DNA of 64,000 nucleotides from Fomitopsis serialis (taxonomy: Eukaryota > Basidiomycota > Agaricomycetes > Polyporales > Fomitopsidaceae): NCBI RefSeq assembly GCF_022376445.1, contig NW_025955075.1, forward strand, positions 62,001 through 126,000, given 5' to 3'. Below the pieces are notes generated by a model, which did not search any database, was not told the DNA's origin, and saw nothing but the letters and a program-made list of their open reading frames with translations. The translations under genes and the position numbers were made by a program. Shown in pieces: positions 55,552 to 64,000 of the stretch (its first letter is position 1; every line of letters starts with the position of its first letter).

Positions 55552-57916
55552 CTAGATGACGTTCACGCTCTGCAGGTGTGCGCGCAGGATGCCCTCCCTC
55601 ACTGCACCCCGCGAGGACGACATGAGCAATGGGCGTAGAGACTATGAACACTCTAGTCACTCACCGCCAACGAGGATCGCCGCCGTCGAGCGGGTGTCCT
55701 GTGAACGGAGCAGTCAGCCCCCAGTCACCCTCCCAGCGGTACCGACACGGCGACTCACGACGACCGACGTCTCGTGCCAATAGAAGGAGCGCGCCTGCGG
55801 CGACAGCCGCTTGTGGTACCCCCGGAACTTGTCCCTAAAGTCTGCGCAGCGCATCCGTCAGCCCGATCCCCGCGGCGCAGCGTGCAAGCGGGACACGCAC
55901 ACTTCGTGACGTGCTGGACGTCGTTCGGCTGGTCGCCGTAGCTGGGGACGTACTTGTTCACGCGGATCCCTGCCGCGAGCGTCGCCTGCAGGATGTCCAT
56001 CTGCGGGTCCGGGCGGGCCGCGCGTTGTGACGGTGACGGCGACGCGCACAGCACGGTCGGCGCGAGGCACGGTCGTCGCCGGGCAGTGTCGACAGGCAGC
56101 CGCGCACGGAACGAGCGAGCCGGAGTCGACGGAGTGCGTCCGTCAATGATGCGCGGGATGCAATCAAAAACACGAAGAAGAGAAGACAGAGGCGGACGTC
56201 AGCGCGTGTCACGTCAGCCTGCGCACGTCCACCGCAAAGCTGTCCCGTCCGCCCGGTCGGAGCGCGCACAGGCGCGCGGGGCAGCCTCGACGCGGGGCGC
56301 AGGAGGGGAGAGCGAGGGGGCCGCGCACCTTGTTGAGGAACAGGATCAGCGTCGTCTTGGCGAGGAGCGGGTTCTGGCAGATCTCCTTCCACAGCATGAT
56401 CGAGTCTTCCTGCAGAGCCGCGTTAGTCAGCGCACCGCCTCCGTGCGCAGCGGGGCGGGCACGCACCAGGCGGTTGACCTTGGTGTCCTCCTCGAGCATG
56501 AGGTTGAACGCGAGGGGCGCGAGGAAGATGATCGCCTGGATGTCGTCAAAGTACGGGATCCACATCGGGCGGTTGTTCCTGCTCCCGCCGACGTCGTAGA
56601 TGTACCACTCCGAGCCTGGGAGCGCGCCTGCGCGGGGTGAGGACGAGAGGAGTGAGAAGACGGCGGCACGCACCGCTCTCCATCGTGAACCTGTGCTCCT
56701 CGACGCCGAGGGTGCGCAGCCGCGCGCGGACGATGTCCTCTGCACGGGCGACGGGCATATAGTCAGTGAAGCGGGCGACGGGGGGTGGCACGCACCGTCT
56801 GTCGGGTCGTAGCCCATCGTCGCGATCCGCGCGGCGTCGTTCAGGAAGCTGCGAGCGTCAGCGGGGTGCACCACGGAGAAAGGCCACAAACGACGCACAA
56901 GCCGGGCATGTCCTGCAGCCGCACCCCCCTCCGCTTCAGCACGGCGCGCACGACGGGGTCCTCCCAGAGCGCGATGATGTCGTCCCTGCACGCGGCGAGC
57001 ACGGCGGTCGGGTCGTCCCTGCGGCCCTCGGCCGTGCTCGGCCGCCGCGGCTCCTTGGCCCTGGCCTGGCCGTCTGCGCCGCCGTCCTGCTGGATGCCGG
57101 CGAGGAGGCCCTTCCAGCCGCTGCCGGCGCGGACGCAGACGTCCTGGAGGCGGTCGTTGGCGTCGGGGAGGAGCCTGCGGGTGAGCTGCTCCTCGATGGG
57201 GAGGAGCGGGGAGAGGCGCATGCGCATGCGGCGGTGCTGGTCGGTGAGGGGCGAGGTGCTGAAGCGGACGGTGGCCTTGGGGGGCGAGCGGCCGGCGTTG
57301 GCGGCGGCGGCGGCGGAGGGAGGTGGGCGGGTGCGAGGGCGACGGCCTTGCCCTTGCCCTTGTCGGGGGCGCCGGTGCGGAGGGGCTGGGTGGACTCGTC
57401 GAGTTCCTGCTGGAGGACCTCGAGGAGGCGCTTGATGGATCTGCGGCGGGTGAGCTTAGCGGGGAGGGGCAGAAGGGCAGACGCACCGGATAAGGTTGAG
57501 CTGGATGATGGTGCGCCAGGCGGCGCGTTCGCTGCGAAAGTGCTGCGGGGAGAAGGCGAGCTGAAAGTCTGCGGGGGGTCAGCGAACGTGGACATGGACG
57601 AGGACGGAGAGACGGACTCTTGAGGGTGGTGCTCTTGCCGACTCTGCCTGGCCTGTGGGTGCGCGGGTGAGATGGACGCGGGGGAGACGGGCGTGAGACG
57701 TACCGAGGAGGAGGATCTTGATGGCCTTCTTCCTGCGCTCGAACGCCTTGCGGCTCTCCTGGATGTCCTCGTCGATTCTGTGGCTGACGGCCTGCGCGTC
57801 CTTCTGCTGCTGGATGCGGCGGCGCGGTCGTCGGGGGACTCATCGGGCGGGGGCTGGAGGACTTTGGCGAGAGGGTCGTCTGCGTCGGCTGAGGCGAAGA
57901 GGGAAGAGGAGGCCAT
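55552..57916 (-). CDS. G-protein alpha subunit, divergent large basidiomycete type
   Basis: Twelve minus-strand exons run from ATG 57,916 to TAG 55,552, about 500 residues. The N-terminus MASSSLFASADADDPLAKVL QPPPDES is typical of the large agaricomycete G-alpha class. The motifs are in order: the P-loop GQAES-GKSTTLK split round 57,640, FRSERAAWRTIIQLNLIRSI, VRARLRTLG (switch I), YDVGGSRNNR (G3), LILFLNK|MD (G4 NKxD split by an intron) and ETSVVDT near the C-terminal end. It should be a GTP-binding switch coupled to membrane receptors. Nine of the exon joins are phase-perfect, but three single bases appear to be missing, near 57,823, 57,640 and within 57,250-57,360. All lie in GC-rich runs, so assembly errors or a recent loss are both possible. 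Confidence 0.8.
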
Positions 57917-58286
57917 GGGAGGGGGCAATGGCGACGCAGGAGCAAAGGAGAGAAGGGGAGGACATGGACGAGGCGGGGATCAACAGGAGAGGGAGTCGCC
58001 GCGCCGCCACACAGCCTATCAGCCATCAATCACAGCACTGCCTCCCGTCCCACGCCCGCCGCCGTCGCCCCTCGCCGCGCACGGCGCGCTTGTGACTGCA
58101 CCCGCCCACGACGCGATGGCCTGTCGCCGTCGACCGACGCGGTGGGACGCGCCGACGCTGCCAGCTGAGTCCCCGCCGCACCCCCGACAGGCGCCCGATC
58201 GTCCGTCTGACTCAGCCGGCCCGGCGGAAAGGCCGGTGGTCGGGCAACGAACGTAGGGTTAGGGCCGTCCTCTCCCCGCCGCCATC
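57917..58286. promoter_or_regulatory. Shared divergent promoter, G-alpha / acetamidase
   Basis: Only 370 bp separate the two start codons. TAGGGTTAGGG, two telomere-like hexamers, sits at 58,254-58,264, just 22 bp before the acetamidase ATG. Such boxes can bind Myb/TRF-like factors. No TATA box is clear. Confidence 0.45.
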
Positions 58287-60832
58287 ATGTCGTCCGTCCA
58301 CGCCGTCAAGCGCGCCCACGCCCACCTCGCCTGGGACAACAGGTGCGTTCCCGCCTCCCTCGCTCACCCCCGCTCACCCCGCGCAGCCTCCCGCCCGCCG
58401 TGCGCATCCGGTCCGGCGACACCGTCGCCTTCGACTGCCTCGACGCGTCCAACGGCCAGATCGACGCGTCCAGCACCCCCGCCGCCATCGCCGCCTTCGA
58501 CTTCGCCCGCCTCGACCAGGTCAACGGCCCCGTCCACGTCGACGCCGCCCAGCCCGGCGACGTCCTCCAGGTCGACGTCCTCGCCATCGCCCCCAGCGTC
58601 CCCTGGGGCTGGTCCGCCGCCATCCCCGGCTTCGGCCTCCTCGCAGACGCCTTCCCCGTCCCCGCCCTCAAGATATGGCACCTCCGCGACTACGAGGCCG
58701 GCGCCGGCTACGCCTGGTTCGACGAGCCCAAGGGCATCCGCATCCCCCTCCGCCCGTTTGCTGGCGAGATGGGCGTCGCCCGCGCCGCCCCCGGCCCCCA
58801 CTCGACCATCCCGCCCTACACGACCGGCGGCAACATCGACACCCGCCACGTCACCGCCGGCTCCACGCTCTACCTCCCGGTCGAGGTCCCCGGCGCGCTC
58901 TTCTCCATGGGGGTGAGTGGCGCTGCATCGCGCCGTCTGTAGACTCTGTACCGCCCGCTCGACGTCCGATCTGCCGCTCGGCGGTAGTGCGTGTTTCGTG
59001 GCCTCGACTCAGCACGACTCAGATCGTGCCGTCTGTACCGCCATCGGGCCTCGATGTTCGTGGGGCGATGTATGTGTGTGCCGAGTTTGCTACCGTGCAT
59101 TGCGTGTCTACCTGGAGATGGCGGGTCGTTGCGCAATGTCCTCGATGGTTCTGCTACGTCCGCGACTCTGTTTGGCCGCGACAGCGTCGTCTGTACCCCT
59201 CGGATGCGTGTCTCTTCTCTTCTCTCTCCGCTTTTGGCGCTGTCTGTCGGCCATCTTAGCATCGACGTTCCATCCGCCGACCGAGAGAGCCTTGCTTGCT
59301 TGTCTCTTCTCTTCACTGTCTGCACCGCCATCGGGCGTCCTATTGTTCCCTCACCGCTGGCTCGACGTCTTCCCTGCCGATCGCCGAGCGATGTCCTTGA
59401 TGGATGTGCACGCCGTTCTTCGTGTGCTTGTCGCCGCCTCTCTTCTGCGTTGGCGAGTCTGTCTCGGCGTGATCTCGCCGTCTATACTGCCGTCGGGCGT
59501 CCTGGCACAACGCTGGCTCAATGCTCTACGTCGCAGGGCGATCTCCTTGTTGTAGTGTTCCCTCACCACCGGCTCGACGTCACCTGCCAATCGCGAAGCG
59601 ATCTCCTCGTTGGATGTGCACATCGTTCGTCGTGTACTTCTCGTGGGCGCTCTTCTGCGTGTGCGGGTCTGTCTCGACGCGAACCTGCCGTCGGGCGTTC
59701 TGGCACCACTCTGGTACATCACTGGCTCGATGCTTTACCCGCTATCTGTACCGCCGTCTGGCGTTCCACATCACCACCAAGTCGATGATCTACTACCCAG
59801 CGATTGAGGGTCGCTGGGCGACGTGCTCGAGGAGTCAGGCCGGTTCTCCGTAGTTTGTCATGGTCTGCACGCGAGTCTGTTGAGGCGCACGTTGTCTGTT
59901 TTGTCAGGCTGTCCCCTCACCGCCGGCTTGACACCCTGGCTGACAATTGAGGCCTGCGGGGAGACATTTTCGATGGGGTACGGTTTCTTTGTCCTCCGCG
60001 CATCCGTCACCGGCTCGGTGATCCTGCACCGCCTCTGTGAACACTGTCGCTCCGCGGCCACCGTCGCCTGCGAATACGGTAACGGAGAAACTGCCCGCTG
60101 CATCATCGCGCTCCCCAGCCTTTCGTTCGACATACATAGGATCTCTCCCTGCCTGTCGATGCACCGCCTCATCCTCCTTCCCTCGCTCGCATGCTGACGA
60201 AATCAACCTTCACTCCACACGTACAGGACGGCCACGCTGCGCAAGGCGACGGAGGTGCGTGCGCCCAATCTGTTCTCTTCCCACCCAGACGGGCTTCCCT
60301 TCGTGATGCTGATGCACGTCGCCCTCGGAACCCTTCTCTCCATCGAACACCATACAGAGGTCTGCGGTACGCACCGCCTCTCGTTCCCTCGCACAGCACT
60401 TCTGACCCCTGATCGTCGCTCTGCCCTGTCGATCCTTCGCACGCATCCCTCGTCCCTTACACGCGGCCCTTCCCGTCCCTGATCCCTTGATCCCGTATGT
60501 CCGTCGTGCCGTCCCACCCGCCTCTCGACATTGTTCTCCGATTCCTCAACTCTGATCTTTCGTCCCTCGTCGTTCGACTCTCAAATTCGACTGTCGCTTT
60601 TCGGACTTGATCCTCTTGCCGGACTTGTTCCTTCCACCATCGCGCGGTGGTCCTCACGCAAACAGGCACCGCCATTGAGACGTCCGTCCGTGCGACCGTC
60701 CGGCTCACCGTCATCAAGGATGCTGCACGCACCTCCGTCGTCAAGACACCGCACTTCTCCACTGCGCCTGCGTCCAAGTCCGGGGCGGTGCCCGAGGAGT
60801 ATTATTGTACGACGGGCGTCGATCCTGGTTAG
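58287..60832 (+). CDS. Acetamidase/formamidase, C-terminally truncated
   Basis: Five exons are in phase: 58287-58342, 58387-58912, 60227-60254, 60358-60366 and 60666-60832. They give 261 residues ending VDPG-stop. Family landmarks occur in order: LAWDN, IRSGDTVAFDCLDASNGQ, PVHVDAAQPGDVLQVDVL, WGWSAAIPGFGLL, ALKIWHL, GEMGVARAAPG, STIPPYTTGGNIDTRH, GALFSMGDGHAAQGDGEVCG TAIET and KTPHFSTAPASKSGAVPEEY. FmdA/AmdA enzymes hydrolyse short amides to ammonia and acid. Complete enzymes continue well beyond YYCTTGVDP, so the last ~60-100 residues are missing here, replaced by telomere-like and array DNA. Exon 4 is 9 nt and intron 2 is 1,314 nt, both unusual. Probably not functional, or splicing to a more distant exon was missed. 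Confidence 0.82.
58940..59830 (+). repeat. Degenerate minisatellite inside the acetamidase intron
   Basis: The phrase CCGCCATCGGGCGTCCT and variants recur at about 59,037, 59,328, 59,488, 59,686 and 59,752. Related blocks lie between them (CTGGCTCGACG, GCGATGTCCTTGATGGATGTGCAC, TCTCTTCTGCGT). The spacing varies, about 65-290 bp. This explains why the intron is 20 times longer than its neighbours. Confidence 0.65.
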
Positions 60833-60897
60833 GTTATGGGGACAATCGAGACGACCCAGGGTGCTTTGGCGCCCTGTAAACCCTAGCTAACCCTATA
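60829..60897 (+). repeat. Telomere-like hexamers
   Basis: GGTTAGGTTATGGGG overlaps the acetamidase stop. AAACCCTAGCTAACCCTATAG lies at 60,878-60,898, that is CCCTA(A/G) units. Basidiomycete telomeres are TTAGGG. These few imperfect units are interstitial, and the palindrome array follows within 60 bp. Confidence 0.55.
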
Positions 60898-61059
60898 GAC
60901 GCCCGAATTTTAGCACCCGGAACACCGCACGCACTGCTCGGGCACGTGACTGTGCGTCCGCGACTCACAGCGTGCACACAGAGACTGAGCAGGCCCGTGC
61001 TGCAGTGCTGTGAGTCGAGGACTCACAGCAGGCACAGGTAACGTGCTCGCGCCCCTCCC

Positions 61060-61600
61060 ACTGCCCTCCTGTGCGTCGCGGACGCACAGCAGAGCAGGGC
61101 TCGTAGCGTGGGAAGCGCCCGCCGATCGCCTGCCCGATCGGGCAGGTGCCAGGTCGTACGCTTGCCCGGGTGCACCTGCTGCTCTGTCCACTGTACGGAC
61201 CACGCGTGCCGCCTGTGCGTCGACGACGCACACGGCCCCGTGCACTGCTGTGCGTCCGCGACGCACAAGAGGGCAGTGGGAGCTCGTTCCGCGGGGAGCG
61301 CCCGCCGATCGCACGCCCGATCGAGCAGGCGCCACTCGCCCGGGTGCACCTGCTGCCCTCTCAGCCGCACGAACCACGCGTGCCTCTTGTGCGTCGAGGA
61401 CGCACAGGCCCCACTGCCCTGCTGTGCGTCCGCGACGCACAGGACGGCAGTGGGGGCTCGTCGTGTGGTGAGGGCCCGCCGATCTCACGCCCGATCGCAC
61501 AAGCGCCCACCCGACGACCTGCCCGGGCCCGCGGTCGGTGCAGAGCGCACGCGTGCTCCTTGTGAGTCGAGGACGCACACACGCGACGTCGCCCGCTTAC
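61060..61600 (+). repeat. 174 bp tandem unit carrying two palindromes
   Basis: Palindromes at 61214/61249, 61388/61423 and 61561 repeat with a 173-174 bp period. Units share GCGCCCGCCGATC, CGCCCGATCG, CCCGGGTGCACCTGCTG and CACGCGTGC. This local satellite is distinct from the flanks of the palindromes after 62 kb. Confidence 0.8.
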
Positions 61601-62399
61601 GACGTCCATGCGGCGTTGTGCGTCGCCGACTCACAGCGGCGAGGCGGGCGAGATCGAGCCGGCACCCGTCAGCCACCGACGGGCGCTCGCTCGATCCTTC
61701 CCTCCTCCCGCCATCTCATCGCCCTCCTACTACCTCCCCGCCTCTCTCTCTCGGCCCAGCAACCCCCCGCACCCCGCCCTCAAGCCAGCCGTACGCCCGG
61801 CGCGTCAAACCAAGCCCGCCGCGAGCAAACGCCCGCGGGAAGGCCACGTCATCACGACGTGGCCCGGCCAGCAAGAGCCGGACTGCGAGACCCGCCCAAT
61901 GGCGGCTCGCGCTCGACAGAGGAGGACTGGAGGAGGGGTAGAGAGACGAGAGGGACGGGCTACAAGGTAAGTAGCCCGTTGTTTGACCCACCCCGCCGCC
62001 TCCCGCCTGTCCGCTCGCAAAACCGGCCGACCACCACCTCCACGGCCACGCCCCGCCATCCACGCCCCTCGCAACAGCGGGGGATGTGCGTCCACGACTC
62101 ACACGCCCCCCGCGTCCGCTTTCACGCCCACCCCGTCCGTCTCGCGACCGCCAGCCCGCCCGGCAGGCCGGTGTGAGTCGAGGACTCACAACGGCCGCAC
62201 GCACGCCCTCCCGGACCCTACGCGCCCCTCAAGGCTGCCCCACGCGCAGGGGTGTGCTGTCAGAGCACCCCGCCACACGCCGAGCCGACCCGCCAGTCGA
62301 TCGACCGGCCCGCCCGCTCGTCAAGCCCCCCCACCCGCTCGTCGCCCGCCCGCCGTCGATCCCGGCACACCCCGCCGTTTACGACCGGACGAACGGCGC

Positions 62400-63390
62400 G
62401 ACGGTGTGCGTCGCGGACGCACACGCCCCACGCGCTCGCTGCCGAGCCCACCGCGCGCCTCCGTCGCTCCCTACACCGCGCGCCAGGCCGGTGTGAGTCG
62501 GCGACTCACACCGGCCCTCGAGCCCATTCTACCGCCTGCCCAGCCACGTCCCGTCACGCCTGCCCCACGCGTCGGGATGCCCCGCAGACGCACTCCGCCA
62601 CCCGCCGACCTCGCCCGCTAGCCCTCGTTGGACCCGCCCGCGCGCCTGCCGAGCCCGCCTCCCCGCCAACCATCCCACGCCTCCCCGCCATCTACCACCC
62701 GACGCACGGGCGGTGCTGTGCGTCGCGGACGCACACTCCCCACGCGTCCGCTTCGACACTCGCCACGCATCCGCGCCGCCCGCTCCACCGTGCGCCAGGC
62801 TACGACCCGACGCACGGGGCGGTGCTGTGCGTCGCGGACGCACACACCGCACGCGTCCGCTTCCACACCCGCCACGCATCCGCGCCGCCCGTTCGACCGT
62901 GCGCCAGGCCGGTGTGAGTCTGCGACTCACACCGGCTCGTAATACACCCACTCTCGCTTGCCGGACCGCTCCCCATCCCTCACGGCTGCCCTATGCGTAG
63001 GGGTGCGTCCAACGTCGCACCCGCTATGCTCCGACCTCGCCCGCCAATCCCCGTTGGCCCCGTCTGCCCGCCTGTCAGGCCCACCCACTCGCCGTCGATC
63101 TACGACCCGACGAACGAGTCGGCGGAGTGGTTCGCCGACGCACACACCCCGCTGCGAGCTCGCCAAGCCCGCGCCCTTGTCGATCCCACCCACCGGCCAT
63201 CGATCCCGCCCGATGGCCGTCGATCTCCGGCCACCCCACCATCTACCGTCCTTCGAAGAACGTGGTGTGTGCGTCATCGACGCACACGCCCCACCCTGCT
63301 CTCTCAGCGCCCACGCGCACCTGTTCCGCGCACCTGTTCCGCGATCGCCAGCTCGCCTGGCAGACTGGTGTGAGTCGCCGACTCACACCG
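62400..63390 (+). repeat. Second repeat family: paired C-type and A-type palindromes
   Basis: A C-type palindrome (TGTGCGTC) is followed 87 bp later by an A-type one (TGTGAGTC) at 62405/62492 and 62826/62913, likewise at 62085/62172, and 101 bp later at 63268/63369. Common flanks are ACGACCCGACG before the first and CGCGCCAGGCCGG or GTGCGCCAGGCCGG before the second. Confidence 0.75.
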
Positions 63391-63687
63391 GCGACTCGCC
63401 CGCCCTCTGCCGCCTACACGGCGCTCTCGACAGTGCTTTGCGAAGGACGGGACTGTGGGCACACCCCCGTCGTCGGCGCGCCGAGCCCCGGCTGTTGCTG
63501 CGTCACCAGTCCGACATGCCCGACCGTCCTGTGGCGAACACAAGGTATGGCTGCGTACACTTTTGGTGCACCCAGCCATGCCTCGTCTTCGCCCGCACGT
63601 TGCGACGTCCCAATTGGATGTACCCTACTTTGTCTGACATCGACTAACTGGGCGCCGAGCACCTCATCTGTGAGTCCGCGACTCACA

Positions 63688-64000
63688 GCTGCCATGCAAG
63701 CCCTTTCCCACTAGACTGCACCTGGGACCCACTCTCACTGGGTCTCTCGGGACAGCATGCATACGTGTGCTGCGTGCAGTTGATGTGCCTTGGTGAGTTC
63801 CGATAATGCGATGGCTGCATGCGTGTCAAATGGCGAGTAAGTACATCTTGAATCCATTTATTTCCCACGAGGGCGTAGACATATGTAGGCAGTATAAGGT
63901 AGATGCACGAGGACGTGACTATGTATAGTAAGGAACTAGGAGCGGGTGGTTCAAAGTAACAGTAATAACACATGCATGTACAGTAGTTCCAATAGGGAAA
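63688..64000. other. Flank right of the array, no gene recognised
   Basis: The sequence becomes AT-richer immediately after the last palindrome. A 96-codon minus-strand frame (63,683-63,973) has no recognisable motif and could be part of a gene beyond the window. Confidence 0.35.

Larger units (their letters stand above)
60950..63687. repeat. Array of 19 near-invariant 19 bp palindromes
   Basis: Format TGTGnGTC-NNN-GACnCACA. Left ends: 60951, 61009, 61070, 61214, 61249, 61388, 61423, 61561, 61617, 62085, 62172, 62405, 62492, 62717, 62826, 62913, 63268, 63369, 63669. In all 19 copies, seven of eight bases in each arm are the same. The variable base is A or C on the left and T or G on the right. 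It is complementary in 15 copies, the exceptions being 60951, 61561, 61617 and 62085. The three central bases vary freely. Copies at 62492 and 62913 have longer stems (CCGG TGTGAGTC...GACTCACA CCGG). A decayed half-copy lies at 63,137. I found none elsewhere in the window. No credible gene lies in the array. Confidence 0.93.

Noticed and set aside
56209..58029. 606-codon open frame on the minus strand over the G-alpha gene
   Set aside because: It runs through introns and is mostly a Pro/Ala/Arg-rich shadow of the true exons.
58254..58264. True telomere or chromosome end at TAGGGTTAGGG
   Set aside because: Only two units occur between two divergent genes. A promoter box or chance is more likely.
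60950..63687. CRISPR-like array of palindromic repeats
   Set aside because: Spacing is irregular, the organism is a fungus, there are no cas genes, and the intervening DNA is itself repetitive.
60910..63714. Many long open frames (up to 277 codons) on both strands in the array
   Set aside because: They are by-products of GC-rich, stop-poor repeat DNA. Palindromes appear in all frames and no domain or splice logic is present.

Overview
This window reads as nuclear DNA of an agaricomycete (mushroom-forming basidiomycete), possibly a polypore; the order is a guess. The support is direct: genes are split by many 45-70 nt GT-AG introns, often with a CTGAC/CTAAC-like branch site and sometimes flanking exons of about 10 nt. 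Coding DNA is GC-rich, and the families seen are typical of basidiomycetes: DUF6533 membrane proteins, an F-box protein, NmrA-like reductases and a divergent large G-alpha subunit. I saw no rRNA, tRNA, CRISPR array or intact transposase. Exon boundaries are my own hand calls from splice signals and frame.

Layout. 1-0.9 kb: an F-box gene cut by the window edge. 1.4-20.3 kb: a duplicated and decayed region holding a DUF6533 cluster (one relic, two genes on +, one on -), an intact GH28 rhamnogalacturonase and an intact TatD-family gene. It also holds a broken TatD copy and two diverged copies of a ~1.1 kb repeat. 20.3-30 kb: mostly relics and minisatellites, with two C2H2 zinc-finger genes. 30.4-42 kb: serial segmental duplications, with one good NmrA-like gene and three relics (one far away at 15 kb), a proline-rich unknown gene, and two paralogous small secreted repeat proteins. 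42.1-47.5 kb: PCNA with an unusually long charged insert and an MCB-rich promoter. Next comes a large inverted duplication, two ~1.5 kb arms round a 214 bp spacer, each arm carrying one C2H2 gene. 48.5-54.1 kb: a 1401-residue low-complexity protein with ENWDDDF motifs, and a basidiomycete-family gene with a damaged 5' end. 55.5-60.8 kb: a G-alpha gene and a divergently transcribed acetamidase/formamidase gene. The latter has a 1.3 kb repeat-filled intron and a truncated C-terminus, followed by telomere-like hexamers.

60.95-63.69 kb is the most unusual part. It is a GC-rich array with 19 copies of an exact-format 19 bp palindrome: an 8 bp arm, a variable 3 bp centre and an 8 bp arm. Seven of the eight positions in each arm never vary. 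The remaining position switches between A:T and C:G, with pairing kept in 15 of 19 copies. Loops and flanks vary, so selection on a symmetric DNA site or hairpin is a better explanation than simple copying.

How the genes relate: there is no operon-like logic. Housekeeping genes (PCNA, TatD-like, G-alpha) are interleaved with small families that are expanding and decaying by local duplication, and with carbohydrate and nitrogen catabolic enzymes (GH28, acetamidase).
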